A stretch of 64,000 nucleotides of DNA from JAUQQI01 sp042408785 (GTDB taxonomy: Bacteria > Chloroflexota > Dehalococcoidia > JAUQQI01). The first letter of the stretch is position 1, and every line of letters begins with the position of its first letter. Positions 8,513 to 17,347 of the stretch are shown here, one piece after another. The stretch lies in contig JBHOQU010000124.1 of assembly GCA_042408785.1 (NCBI GenBank), forward strand, positions 79,764 to 143,763, written 5' to 3'. Made by a program: the position numbers and the translations under genes. The notes beneath the pieces are model-generated. The model was given only the letters and a program-made list of their open reading frames with translations, was not told the origin of the DNA and searched no databases.

Positions 8513-9786
8513 CCGACCCGGTAGGCGGCCAGGCGGCTGGCCAGGTGGTGGGGAACCCGTCCTGCCAGCCAGGTACCCTTTGCCGTGTAGCGTTCGGCCC
8601 GGATATTCCCCTGCCGGCGGACGAGCTCTACCACCCCGGTGGCCTCATAAGGGATCTCCAGTTCGACGTCCACCATCGGCTGGGTGAGGGCATCCTGGAT
8701 GCGGCGGCGCAGCTCGTCCAGGCCCCAGCCGGTGGTGGCCGACGTAAGGACCACCCCCGCCGGGTCGAGGCGGAGCCGGCGGGCGAGCTCGGTCCGCCGG
8801 CCGAGGCCGGTGGGGCCGGGCAGGCGGTCCACCTTGTTAAGGACGGTGAGCACCGGCTTCTCGTCCAGGTTCAGGTCGGCCAGGGTTTCCAGCACCACCT
8901 CCACCTGCCGGGCGGCGTTGGGGTGGGAGACATCCACCACGTGCAGGAGCAGGTCGGCCTCCGCCAGCTCCTCCAGGGTCGCCCGGAAGGCGGCCACCAC
9001 CGTCGGGGGCAGCTTCTGGATGAAGCCGACGGTGTCGGTTAGAAGCACCTCCTGCCGCCCGGGTAGCACCAGCCGGCGGGTGGTGGGGTCCAGGGTGGCA
9101 AAGAGCTTGTCCTCGGCCGGCACCCCGGCCCCGGTCAGGGCATTGAGGATGGTGGACTTGCCGGCGTTGGTGTAGCCCACCAGGGCCACCACCTGGGTGC
9201 CGCTGCGCTTGCGCCGGCGGCGGTAGAGGGCCCGGTGCTGGCGGACGGCCTCCAGCTCCCGGCGCAGGCGGGCGATGCGGTCCCGGATGAGGCGGCGGTC
9301 CGTCTCCAGCTGGCTCTCACCCGGACCCCGGGTGCCGATGCCGCCGCCCAGCCGCTCCAGGTGGGACCACTGGCCGGCCAGGCGGGGCAGCAGGTACTCG
9401 TGCTGGGCCAGCTCCACCTGAAGCTGCCCCTCACGGGTCCGGGCCCGCCGGGCGAAGATGTCCAGGATGAGGACCGTCCGGTCGATGACCTTGGCCTGAA
9501 TGGCGTTTTCCAGGTTCCGCTGCTGGCTGGGGCTAAGCTCGTCGTCGAAGATGACCAGGTTCGCCCCGAGGGCCCGCCGCAGGTCGGCAACCTCCTGGGC
9601 CTTTCCCCGGCCGATGTAAAAGGCGGGGTTTGGGGCCTCCAGCCGCTGCCGGACCACGGCCACTACCTCCGCTCCGGCGGTCCGGGTGAGCTGGGCCAGC
9701 TCGGCCAACGAATCATCGAGGGGCCAGCCGTTCTGGCGGCCAATGAGCTCAACGCCGACTAAAATTGCCTTTTCAACCGCAGTCAT
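8509..9786 (-). CDS. hflX: GTPase HflX (ribosome-associated)
   Basis: About 425 residues. N-terminal HflX domain with the glycine-rich SPSQQRNLE segment and a long helical linker, then a GTPase domain: P-loop GYTNAGKST, switch II DTVGFIQKLP, specificity motif NKVD, and a C-terminal domain. HflX binds 50S subunits and rescues or splits stalled and heat-damaged ribosomes. The ATG at 9786 lies 1 nt after the dapL stop (TGAGATG); an in-frame GTG at 9795 would overlap dapL and is an alternative. It is the last gene of the long minus-strand series beginning at pgk. Confidence 0.95.
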   Translation of the reverse strand: MTAVEKAILVGVELIGRQNGWPLDDSLAELAQLTRTAGAEVVAVVRQRLEAPNPAFYIGRGKAQEVADLRRALGANLVIFDDELSPSQQRNLENAIQAKVIDRTVLILDIFARRARTREGQLQVELAQHEYLLPRLAGQWSHLERLGGGIGTRGPGESQLETDRRLIRDRIARLRRELEAVRQHRALYRRRRKRSGTQVVALVGYTNAGKSTILNALTGAGVPAEDKLFATLDPTTRRLVLPGRQEVLLTDTVGFIQKLPPTVVAAFRATLEELAEADLLLHVVDVSHPNAARQVEVVLETLADLNLDEKPVLTVLNKVDRLPGPTGLGRRTELARRLRLDPAGVVLTSATTGWGLDELRRRIQDALTQPMVDVELEIPYEATGVVELVRRQGNIRAERYTAKGTWLAGRVPHHLASRLAAYRVG

Positions 9787-9787
9787 C

Positions 9788-10954
9788 TCACTCACGGTTT
9801 TTCCAGGCGACCAGCCGCCGCAGGGCCTCTTCCAGGCGGTCGTCCGGGGTGGTTAGGGAGATTCGGAAGTAGCCCTCGCCGTTCGGTCCGAAGCCGACGC
9901 CGGGGGTGACCACGACCGCGGTGGCCTCCAGCAGCCGGAGGGCGAACTCGACGGAGGGCTGGCCATCGGGGGTGCGGACCCAGAGGTAGAAGCCGGCCTT
10001 TGGCGGCCGGACCTCAAAGCCGGCTGTCCGGAGGGCTTCGACGGCCAAGTCGCGCCGGCGGCGGTAGACCCGGTTATTGGCCTCAACCCACTCGTCAGGG
10101 CCCCGCAGGGCGGTTATGGCCGCCCACTGGATCGCCTGTGGGATTCCCGAATCAAAGTTAGTCTTCACCTGGGTGAGGGCCCGGATGACCTCCGGGTTGC
10201 CCACGGCCATCCCAACCCGCCACCCGGTCATATTATACGTCTTCGAGAGACTGTGGAACTCCACCCCTACCTCCCGGGCACCCGCCACCTGCAAGAAGGA
10301 GCCGGGCCGGTAGCCGTCGAAGGCGACCTCGGTGTAGGCGGCGTCGTGGCAGACGACGATGTCGAACTGGCGGGCAAAGTCGACGACTTCCCGGAAGAAG
10401 GCCGCGTCGGCGGTGGCCCCGGTGGGGTTATTCGGGTAGTTGAGCCAGAGGATCTTGGCCCGCCGGGCCACCTCCGTGGGAACGGCCCCCAGGTCCGGCA
10501 GAAAGCCCCGCTCCTCTTTGAGGGGCAGGTAGAAAACCTCCCCGCCGGCGAAGACCGCCCCGGAAGTGTAGACCGGGTAGCCCGGGTCGGGCACCAGGAC
10601 CGCATCCCCGGGGTCGATGAGGGCCAGGGGGATGTGGGCGATCCCTTCTTTAGAGCCGATAAGGGGCACCACTTCTGAGTTGGGGTCCAGGCTCACCCCG
10701 AAGCGGCGCCGGTACCAGTCGGCGATGGCGGCCCGGAGCTCGGGCAGGCCCTCGCTTTCCGGGTAGCGGTGGTTAGCCGGGTCCCGGGCGGCCCGGGTGA
10801 GGGCCTCGACGACCGGCTCCGGCGTCGGCAGGTCCGGGTCGCCGATGCCCAGGCTGACCACGTCCCGGCCCTCGGCCCGCAGCCGGCCGACGGTCCGGCT
10901 GATCTCGGCGAAAAGGTAGGGCGGCAGTAAATCCAGACGGCGGGAGGTTTTCAT
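9788..10954 (-). CDS. dapL: LL-diaminopimelate aminotransferase
   Basis: 388 residues, PLP fold type I class I aminotransferase. The PLP lysine is in SLSKTYNMTGWRVG; NYPNNPTGA and the C-terminal YFRISL motif are present. The family (DapL/AspC-like) converts tetrahydrodipicolinate directly to LL-diaminopimelate. The assignment over a generic aminotransferase rests on dapF lying immediately upstream in the same operon. The ATG at 10954 has AGGAG about 12 nt upstream; the open frame runs to 11068 but overlaps dapF. The gap to dapF is 38 nt. Confidence 0.88.
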   Translation of the reverse strand: MKTSRRLDLLPPYLFAEISRTVGRLRAEGRDVVSLGIGDPDLPTPEPVVEALTRAARDPANHRYPESEGLPELRAAIADWYRRRFGVSLDPNSEVVPLIGSKEGIAHIPLALIDPGDAVLVPDPGYPVYTSGAVFAGGEVFYLPLKEERGFLPDLGAVPTEVARRAKILWLNYPNNPTGATADAAFFREVVDFARQFDIVVCHDAAYTEVAFDGYRPGSFLQVAGAREVGVEFHSLSKTYNMTGWRVGMAVGNPEVIRALTQVKTNFDSGIPQAIQWAAITALRGPDEWVEANNRVYRRRRDLAVEALRTAGFEVRPPKAGFYLWVRTPDGQPSVEFALRLLEATAVVVTPGVGFGPNGEGYFRISLTTPDDRLEEALRRLVAWKNRE

Positions 10955-10992
10955 CTTTGGGGTCTCCTGGTCGGGCTGGTCTGGCGGGCGGC

Positions 10993-11835
10993 TCAATCCT
11001 CGAACCACTCGCCGACGAAGACTTCGGCAGCCGGGCCGGTCATCAGCACCTCGCCCCGGCCGTCCCACTCGATTTCGAGGGTGCCGCCGGGCAGTTCGAC
11101 CCGGACCTTCTCGGGGGCGAGGCCCTTAAGGCGGGCGGCCACGGCCACGGCGCAGGCCCCGGTGCCGCAGGCCAGGGTGGGCCCGACCCCCCGCTCCCAG
11201 ACCCGGACCCGGTAATGGTCCGGGGCGAGGCGGTTGACCGCCTCGAAGTTGGTTCGCCGGGGGAAGAGGGGGTGATGCTCCACCTTCGGCCCGACCTGCT
11301 CCAGGGGGAAGGCTTCGACGGGCTCATCCAGGAAGGCTACGGCGTGGGGGTTGCCCATGGAGACGAAGGTCAGGGCCAGCCGGTGGCCGTCCACCGGGAG
11401 CGGGTGGTCGACGATGGGCCCGGGGCCCGGCAGGTCCACCGGGACGTCGGTCGGGTCGAGGCGGGGCCGGCCCATGGCCACCCGGACGGCCTCCACCACG
11501 CCGCCCCGCCGGATCAGCCGCAGCCGCTGGATTCCGGCCAGGGTCTCCACTTCCAGCTCGTCCTGGTCGGCCGGGATGTAGCTGTGGTCGGCCAGGTACT
11601 TGGCGAAGCAGCGGATGCCGTTGCCGCACATCTCCGCCTCGGAGCCGTCGGCGTTGATGATGCGCATTTTGAAGGGGGCCTTTTCCCCCGCTTCCAAAAG
11701 CAGAAGGCCGTCGGCCCCGATGCCGAAGTGGCGGTCGCACAGCCGGGGCGCCAGCCGGTGCCAGTCGAGCCGGCGGTTCCGGGCATCGAAGAGGATGAAG
11801 TCATTTCCCAGGCCGTGGAGTTTATAGAACCGCAC
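10993..11835 (-). CDS. dapF: Diaminopimelate epimerase
   Basis: 280 residues. Converts LL- to meso-diaminopimelate for lysine and peptidoglycan. The two catalytic cysteines are in the usual motifs: MCGNGIRC (about residue 75) and ACGTGACA (about 222). The N-terminus (KLHGLGNDFILFD) is family-typical and fixes the start. Paired with dapL it makes up the last part of the aminotransferase variant of the DAP pathway. The 49-nt gap to miaA contains no obvious promoter. Confidence 0.96.
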   Translation of the reverse strand: MRFYKLHGLGNDFILFDARNRRLDWHRLAPRLCDRHFGIGADGLLLLEAGEKAPFKMRIINADGSEAEMCGNGIRCFAKYLADHSYIPADQDELEVETLAGIQRLRLIRRGGVVEAVRVAMGRPRLDPTDVPVDLPGPGPIVDHPLPVDGHRLALTFVSMGNPHAVAFLDEPVEAFPLEQVGPKVEHHPLFPRRTNFEAVNRLAPDHYRVRVWERGVGPTLACGTGACAVAVAARLKGLAPEKVRVELPGGTLEIEWDGRGEVLMTGPAAEVFVGEWFED

Positions 11836-11884
11836 GGTCGGCCTCTCCTCCGGGTCTCGCTTTTAGAATACCACGGCCCCGGCC

Positions 11885-12820
11885 TTACCCTCTACCGGCC
11901 AGGTGACGCCCCACCAGGGCCGCCGCCTTCTCGACCAGGTCGGGGTCGTCGGCCTCCAGCCAGGTTATCCTGGGGTCGTTAAGCCGAAACCAGGCGTACT
12001 GGTGGCGGGCGTAGTTGTGGATTTCGCCTTTGGTGCGGGCGATGGCCTCTTCCAGGGAGATTTCCCCTTTGAGATATCTTACGAGCCAGCGGTAGCCGTG
12101 GCCGGTAAGGGCCGGAAGCTCCGGGGAGTAGCCCTTGTCCAGGAGCCGGCGGACCTCGTCCAACCACCCGGCGGCCGCCATCTCCTCCAACCGGCGGTCG
12201 ATGCGGCCGTAAAGCTTTTGGCGGTCCAGGGTAAGGCCGATAATGAGGGGGTCCCAGGGGGGCGGGTTCTTACGCCTGAGCTCGGAAAACTTCCGGCCGG
12301 TTTTGGTTATAACCTCGAGGGCCCGGATCACCCGCCGCAGGTTCCGGGGGTCGATCCGGGCCGCGGCCTCGGGGTCCAGGGCTCTAAGCTCGGCGTAGAG
12401 GGCTTCGGCCCCCTCCCGTTCGGCCCGCTCCTGGAGGCGGCGGCGAAGCTCCGGGTCCGGGGGAACCGGGGGTACCTGGTAGCCTTCCAGGAGGGCCCAG
12501 ACGTAGTGGCCGGTGCCCCCCACCAGGATGGGGAGCCGGCCCCGGCGGGCGATATCTTCGACGGCCTGGCGGGCCAGGCGGGTGTAGAGGGCGACGCTGA
12601 ATTCCTCGTCCGGCCGGACGATATCAAAGAGGTGATGGGGAATTCGGCGCCGGACCTCGGGCGGTGGCTTGGCCGTTCCGATGTCCAGACAGCGGTAAAC
12701 CTGGCGGCTGTCGGCATTGATAATTTCGCCGCCGAACCGCTCGGCCAGGGCAATGGCCAGGTCAGACTTGCCCGTGGCCGTCGGCCCGACGACCACCACC
12801 AGCTTCGTCCCCCCGGGCAT
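11885..12820 (-). CDS. miaA: tRNA dimethylallyltransferase
   Basis: 311 residues. Adds a dimethylallyl group to A37 of tRNAs reading UNN codons. P-loop GPTATGKSDLA, then DSRQVYRCLDIGTAKP, the LVGGTGHYVWALLEG motif and HQYAWFR at the C-terminus are all present. Start and upstream stop overlap as ATGA (12818-12822), showing tight translational coupling to the epimerase gene. Normal length. Confidence 0.97.
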   Translation of the reverse strand: MPGGTKLVVVVGPTATGKSDLAIALAERFGGEIINADSRQVYRCLDIGTAKPPPEVRRRIPHHLFDIVRPDEEFSVALYTRLARQAVEDIARRGRLPILVGGTGHYVWALLEGYQVPPVPPDPELRRRLQERAEREGAEALYAELRALDPEAAARIDPRNLRRVIRALEVITKTGRKFSELRRKNPPPWDPLIIGLTLDRQKLYGRIDRRLEEMAAAGWLDEVRRLLDKGYSPELPALTGHGYRWLVRYLKGEISLEEAIARTKGEIHNYARHQYAWFRLNDPRITWLEADDPDLVEKAAALVGRHLAGRG

Positions 12821-13800
12821 CAGTCGATGCGGGGGTCCAGCCGCCCGGCCGCCTTAAGGGCGCGGAAGATTTCGGCCGTCCGGCGGATGCCCTGGGCCAG
12901 GGGGGTATAAGGGACCTGCCCGCCCAGGAACTCCCGGAGCCCCCGGTCGTCCAGCTCGGGGGGGAGGGGCAGGGGCGGGCCCTCCCAGCCGATAAGACCC
13001 CGGCTTTCGGGCAAGACCTCCCCAAGCTCGGCCAGAAATTCCTCCACCGAGACCACACTGCCCCGGATGTTGAAAACCGGCGCCCCGGCCGCCTCCCGGC
13101 GGGCGGCGGCGATGAAGATTCTGGCCACGTCTTCGGCGTACTGGAGGTCGAGCCGGCCGCCGAACCGGATTTTAAAGGGCACCCCCAGCACGGCGGCCTT
13201 GATGGCCTTGGTCGGGTCCGAGGTAAGGCCCTGGTCCCGGCCGACCCCGTAGACGGCCCAGGGCCGCAGGCCCACCGACGGGACGCCATAATCCTGCCAG
13301 TAAAGGCGGGCCGTGCCCTCGTTGGCCTGCTTGTATATGCCGTAAAGGGTTTCGGGCCGCTGGGGGGCGTCGTCGGGGAGGGGGGCGGCCTCCCCGTAGA
13401 AGCTGGGCGGGCCGAAGACGGCCACCGAGCTGGCGTAGACCAGGGACCGGATCCACAGGCGGCGGGCCGCCTCGAAGATGTTTACGGTCCCCACCACGTT
13501 TACCAGGGCGCCCCGGACCGGGTCGGCCCGGCAGAAGGGGATCTGGAGGGCGGCCAGGTGGATGACCCGGTTCACCCGGTGCCCTTCCAGCACCCGGAGC
13601 ACCCCGTCGAAATCCGTAATGTCCAGCCTGACGAAGGTTACGGAAAGCAGGGACTCGGGCGGGACCAGCTGGGCCAGTCGGCGGGGCTCCGGGTCGATAT
13701 CCGCCCCGACGACGGGAATGCCCGCCTCCCCCAGGAGTTTTATCACCCACGAACCGATGCAGCCGGAACTGCCCGTAACTAAAAACCGCTCTTCGGTCAT
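12820..13800 (-). CDS. NAD-dependent sugar epimerase/dehydratase (extended SDR)
   Basis: 326 residues. Rossmann motif VTGSSGCIGSW at the N-terminus (GxxGxxG), catalytic YxxxK as YGIYK (about residue 161), and SSVAVFG typical of GalE-like extended SDR enzymes. It probably acts on a nucleotide sugar; no specific substrate can be assigned. It overlaps both neighbours with ATGA junctions (the lipoprotein gene before it and miaA after), so it is part of the same transcript. No other sugar-nucleotide genes are near. Confidence 0.82.
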   Translation of the reverse strand: MTEERFLVTGSSGCIGSWVIKLLGEAGIPVVGADIDPEPRRLAQLVPPESLLSVTFVRLDITDFDGVLRVLEGHRVNRVIHLAALQIPFCRADPVRGALVNVVGTVNIFEAARRLWIRSLVYASSVAVFGPPSFYGEAAPLPDDAPQRPETLYGIYKQANEGTARLYWQDYGVPSVGLRPWAVYGVGRDQGLTSDPTKAIKAAVLGVPFKIRFGGRLDLQYAEDVARIFIAAARREAAGAPVFNIRGSVVSVEEFLAELGEVLPESRGLIGWEGPPLPLPPELDDRGLREFLGGQVPYTPLAQGIRRTAEIFRALKAAGRLDPRID

Positions 13801-15344
13801 TTTTCTAACCAGGTGTCCACAAGCTCGTAACTGCCGGGCCCCGAGTGGGGCCGGTAGCCCCGCACGTAAGGCTGCCAGAGGCCGAAACGGTTTAAAGAGA
13901 CCAGGCCGATAAAATACTGCTGTTCGGCCAAATAAGCCTGGATTTCATCCAGAAGCTGTTTGCGGGCGGCCTTGTTTAGAATCCGCCGCTGACGGCGGAT
14001 AAGCTCGGCCAGGAGCGGGTCGGGGGGCGGACCCGACCCCTCGAACATTACGGTGAGCTGTTCGTCGGGGTCCAAGAAGAAGCCGTAGGCCTCCAGGGTG
14101 AGCTCGGCCGGGCCGTCCCCGGGGGCCAGGTCGACCCCGACCTGCCCGAACTGCTCCCGCAGGGCCTCAAACCAGGCGGATGGCGCCCGGAGCCTGAGGC
14201 CGAGCCCCCGCAGGCCGGCCTCGGCCGCCAGCTCCCCGGCCAGCACCGGGTCGAAGCCGTAGTAGCGGGCGGCCGGCCCCAGCCGCTCGCCGGCCAGGGC
14301 CCACTCCACCAGGGCCAAACTTAAGGGGCCGGCGGGGGCCCCATGCCCCCGGCCCAGCTGGCCCAGGAGGGCCTGACGGTCGACGGCCAGGGCCAGCGCC
14401 TGTCGGGCCCGCCGGTCGGCGAGGGGCGGGAGGTCGGCCCGGACTTTTAGATAAAAAGACTCGGCCCCCACCACCTCTTCGGCCTGGACGTCGGGCCGGG
14501 CCTGGCGGACGGCGTCGAACTGGGCGGGGGAGGTGGTCACGGCGGGTGGGATGATGTCCAGGGCCCCCGCGCGGAAATAGGCCAGCCGGGCGGTCTCGTC
14601 GGGGATGATCAGCCAGTGGACCTCATCCACGTACGGGCGGCTAGGCCGGAAATAAGCGGGGTTTTTCCGGAAGATCAGGCTTATTCCCGGGAAACGCTCG
14701 TGGAGGATGAAGGGGCCGGTGCCGACGGGACTGGTCTTCAGGGCTGCCTGCTGGCCCACCAGCTCCCGGGGGAGGATCCAGCCGTAGGGGCCGGCCAGGT
14801 AGTGGATAAAGGGGGCGGTGACCTCTCTGAGGATAACTTTAACGGTGTACTTGTCGGGGACCTCCACCCGGTCGATGCGGCCGAAGTGGAGGCGGTGGCG
14901 GGGGTCGGGGCTGCCCATGAGCCACTCCAGGGTCGCCCGAACGTCATCGGCCACCAGCTCCCGGCCGTTGACCGGCGGCCTGGGGTGAAACCTCACCCCC
15001 TTGCGCAGGTGGAAGGCGTAGGTGACCTCGTCGGTCTGCTCCCAGCTTTCTACCAAGTCCGGCTCGGGGATGAGCTGGTTGGGGTCGACCTCCCGCCCGG
15101 TTCGGAAGCGCACCAGTCGGGAGTAGATAAGGCCCATAAGGGGTAGGGCGGCGGGGACGCCGGCATGGGGGTCAAGACTGACGGGGTCGGTGTGGTAGCC
15201 GACCTTGAGGACGCCCCCTGGCCTGGGGTCGAGCCCAGGCCGTGTCTCAGCGGCGGCCTCCCGGCCGCCCGGAACCCGGCAGCCGGCCAGGCCCGCGCCC
15301 AGCAGGAGGCCCAGCGCTTCCCGTCGGCTCAGCCTCGGCCCCAC
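13797..15344 (-). CDS. Extracellular solute-binding lipoprotein, peptide/nickel ABC type (family 5), orphan
   Basis: 515 residues. The N-terminus has an RR pair and a lipobox (SRREALGLLLGAGLAGC), so a lipid-anchored and possibly Tat-exported protein. The mature part follows the family 5 pattern: GGVLKVGYHTDPVSLDPH, then YAFHLRKGVRFH, PVGTGPF, and ARQALALAVDR. The domain normally delivers peptides, nickel or sugars to an ABC importer, but no permease or ATPase gene lies in this window. It starts at GTG 15344, 1 nt after the tpiA stop, and its stop overlaps the epimerase start. Ligand unknown. Confidence 0.88.
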   Translation of the reverse strand: MGPRLSRREALGLLLGAGLAGCRVPGGREAAAETRPGLDPRPGGVLKVGYHTDPVSLDPHAGVPAALPLMGLIYSRLVRFRTGREVDPNQLIPEPDLVESWEQTDEVTYAFHLRKGVRFHPRPPVNGRELVADDVRATLEWLMGSPDPRHRLHFGRIDRVEVPDKYTVKVILREVTAPFIHYLAGPYGWILPRELVGQQAALKTSPVGTGPFILHERFPGISLIFRKNPAYFRPSRPYVDEVHWLIIPDETARLAYFRAGALDIIPPAVTTSPAQFDAVRQARPDVQAEEVVGAESFYLKVRADLPPLADRRARQALALAVDRQALLGQLGRGHGAPAGPLSLALVEWALAGERLGPAARYYGFDPVLAGELAAEAGLRGLGLRLRAPSAWFEALREQFGQVGVDLAPGDGPAELTLEAYGFFLDPDEQLTVMFEGSGPPPDPLLAELIRRQRRILNKAARKQLLDEIQAYLAEQQYFIGLVSLNRFGLWQPYVRGYRPHSGPGSYELVDTWLEK

Positions 15345-15345
15345 C

Positions 15346-16134
15346 TCAGCCTCCCCGCCCCGCCCGCCGCCCGGCCAGGGTGGCAGTTAGCCGGACAATT
15401 TCGATAAAATCGGCGGCCCGGAGGCTTGCACCCCCCACCAGGGCCCCGTCCACCTCCGGCTGGCCGACGAATTCCCCGATATTCTCGGGGGAGACGCTTC
15501 CCCCGTAAAGGATGCGAGTTCGGCCGGCGTAGTCGGACCCGAATTTTCGGGCGAGCAGGGCCCGGATCTGCACCACCACCTCGTTGGCCTGGGCCCCGGT
15601 AGCCGGACGGCCGGTGCCGATGGCCCAGACCGGCTCGTAGGCCACTACCAGCTCCCGGTCGGGCGGCCAGTCTTTAAGGCCGGCCTCCACCTGGCGGGTA
15701 ACGACCTCCAGGGTCCGGCCGGCCTCGTTTTCGGCCAGGTTTTCGCCGACGCAGAAGATGGGCACTAGACCGGCCTGGGCGGCAGCCCGGAGCTTTCGGG
15801 CCACCGTCTCGTCGGTTTCGCCGAAATACTGCCGCCGCTCGCTGTGGCCCACGATCACGTATCGGCAGAAGGGCCGGAGCATGGCCGCCGAAATCTCGCC
15901 GGTGTAGGCCCCCTTCGGCTCCCAGTGGAGGTCCTGGGCCCCCAGGGCGATGGGAGTGTCCAGCAGGAGCTGGTAAATGGGGTAAATGGACGTAAAGGGG
16001 GGGCAGAGGGCGACGTCCACCTCCCGGCAAAGCTCGGCCAACCGGTCCGCCATGGCGGTCACCAGCCGCAACCCCTCGGGAACGGTGGTGTGCATCTTCC
16101 AGTTGGCGGCGATAAGGGGCCTGCGCATCGGCAT
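15346..16134 (-). CDS. tpiA: Triosephosphate isomerase
   Basis: 262 residues, normal length. Catalytic Lys in AANWKMH, His in VGHSERR and Glu in AYEPVWAIGTG; phosphate-binding YGGSV and GALVGGASL near the end. The start is ATG at 16134, overlapping the apgM stop as TAATG; a second in-frame ATG at 16128 would give 260 residues. The open frame extends upstream to 16266 but that part lies inside apgM. Interconverts DHAP and GAP. Confidence 0.97.
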   Translation of the reverse strand: MPMRRPLIAANWKMHTTVPEGLRLVTAMADRLAELCREVDVALCPPFTSIYPIYQLLLDTPIALGAQDLHWEPKGAYTGEISAAMLRPFCRYVIVGHSERRQYFGETDETVARKLRAAAQAGLVPIFCVGENLAENEAGRTLEVVTRQVEAGLKDWPPDRELVVAYEPVWAIGTGRPATGAQANEVVVQIRALLARKFGSDYAGRTRILYGGSVSPENIGEFVGQPEVDGALVGGASLRAADFIEIVRLTATLAGRRAGRGG

Positions 16135-17333
16135 TACGCCCCGAAGCGGGTGAGGCGGCCGGCGTGGGCCAGCATAAGGGGCATGAGGGCCGTGGCGGGG
16201 ATCAGACCCAGGCCCCCCCGCCGGCACTCCGCCTCCCCGAATTTCTGGGCCCGGTCGGGCCGGCACCAGCGGGACCAGAGGACCACCGGCACCGGGTGCC
16301 AGGAGTGGGACCGGTAGGCCGCCGGGGTCGAATGGTCCCCGGTAACCACCAGGACGTCCGGCCGCAGTTCCAGAAGCCTTGGGAGCAGGCTGTCGGCCTC
16401 CTCGATGGCCGCCACCTTGGCCTGGAAGTTACCGTCCTCCCCGGCGGTATCCGTTCGCTTGAAGTGGACGAAGAAGAAGTCGAACTCCCGGAAGCGGTCG
16501 GCCACCGTCTGGAAGTTTTCGGCCAGCGTCTGGCCGGTGGGCAGAACCGTCATCCCCACTAGGCGGGCGAGGCCCCGGTACATGGGGTATGTGGCCACCG
16601 CCGCCGCCTTCAGCTTGTAAACCTCCCCGAAGGTGGGGGGGTGGGGGTGCTTGGCGAAGCCCCGCAGCAGCACCATATTGGCCGGGTGCTCCTCGGCGAG
16701 GATTTTGCGGGCCTCCTCAACCCAGCGGTTGACAAGGGCGGCGGTGGCGTCGGCCCCGGGCCGGGTCGGCCGAACCGGCAGGGGCGGAACCCCCTCCCGG
16801 GTCGGGTCGGTCTCGGTGAGGTCGGCGCTGAGGCCCGGGCCCCGCAGCACCAGGACGAAGCGGTGCTCCCGGACCGGCTCGACGAACACCTCAACCCCCG
16901 GCAGCCGGATCCGGCGCAGCTTTTCGCAGAGGCGGGCGTTTACCTCGGTGGGGATGCGGCCGGCCCGCCGGTCGACGATGCGCCCCTCGGCGTCCACGGT
17001 GCAGAAGTTTCCCCGGGCCGCCACGTCGTCGGGGGTGAGGGAAAAGTCGATTCCGAGGGCCTCCAGGACGCCCCGGCCGATCTCCCAGCGGAGGGGGTCG
17101 TAGCCGAAGAGGGCCAGGTGACCCGGCCCCGACCCCGGGCTTATGCCGGGGCCGACAGGCTGGGAGAGGCCGCAGTTGCCCTCGTAGGCGAGGCGGTCCA
17201 GGTTCGGGGTTCGGGCCGTCTCCAGCTCGGTCAGCCCCGTGTCCGGGTCGGGAAGGCCCCCGAGGCCGTCCATGACGAAAAGGATAAGCTTCGAGCCGTT
17301 GCTGATCACCAGGTCTCGGATGAGCTCCTGCAC
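16134..17333 (-). CDS. apgM: Cofactor-independent phosphoglycerate mutase, archaeal type
   Basis: 399 residues. Alkaline-phosphatase superfamily enzyme interconverting 3- and 2-phosphoglycerate. Metal-site motifs are visible: LFVMDGLGG at the N-terminus, GPGHLALFGYDP around the nucleophile region (Ser in SPGSGPGH), KRTDTAGEDG and VTGDHSTP. This is the shorter ApgM form of archaea and some thermophilic bacteria, not the 510-residue GpmI. Lies 14 nt after pgk and is overlapped by tpiA. Confidence 0.94.
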   Translation of the reverse strand: MQELIRDLVISNGSKLILFVMDGLGGLPDPDTGLTELETARTPNLDRLAYEGNCGLSQPVGPGISPGSGPGHLALFGYDPLRWEIGRGVLEALGIDFSLTPDDVAARGNFCTVDAEGRIVDRRAGRIPTEVNARLCEKLRRIRLPGVEVFVEPVREHRFVLVLRGPGLSADLTETDPTREGVPPLPVRPTRPGADATAALVNRWVEEARKILAEEHPANMVLLRGFAKHPHPPTFGEVYKLKAAAVATYPMYRGLARLVGMTVLPTGQTLAENFQTVADRFREFDFFFVHFKRTDTAGEDGNFQAKVAAIEEADSLLPRLLELRPDVLVVTGDHSTPAAYRSHSWHPVPVVLWSRWCRPDRAQKFGEAECRRGGLGLIPATALMPLMLAHAGRLTRFGA

Positions 17334-17347
17334 GGCGGAACCTCCGG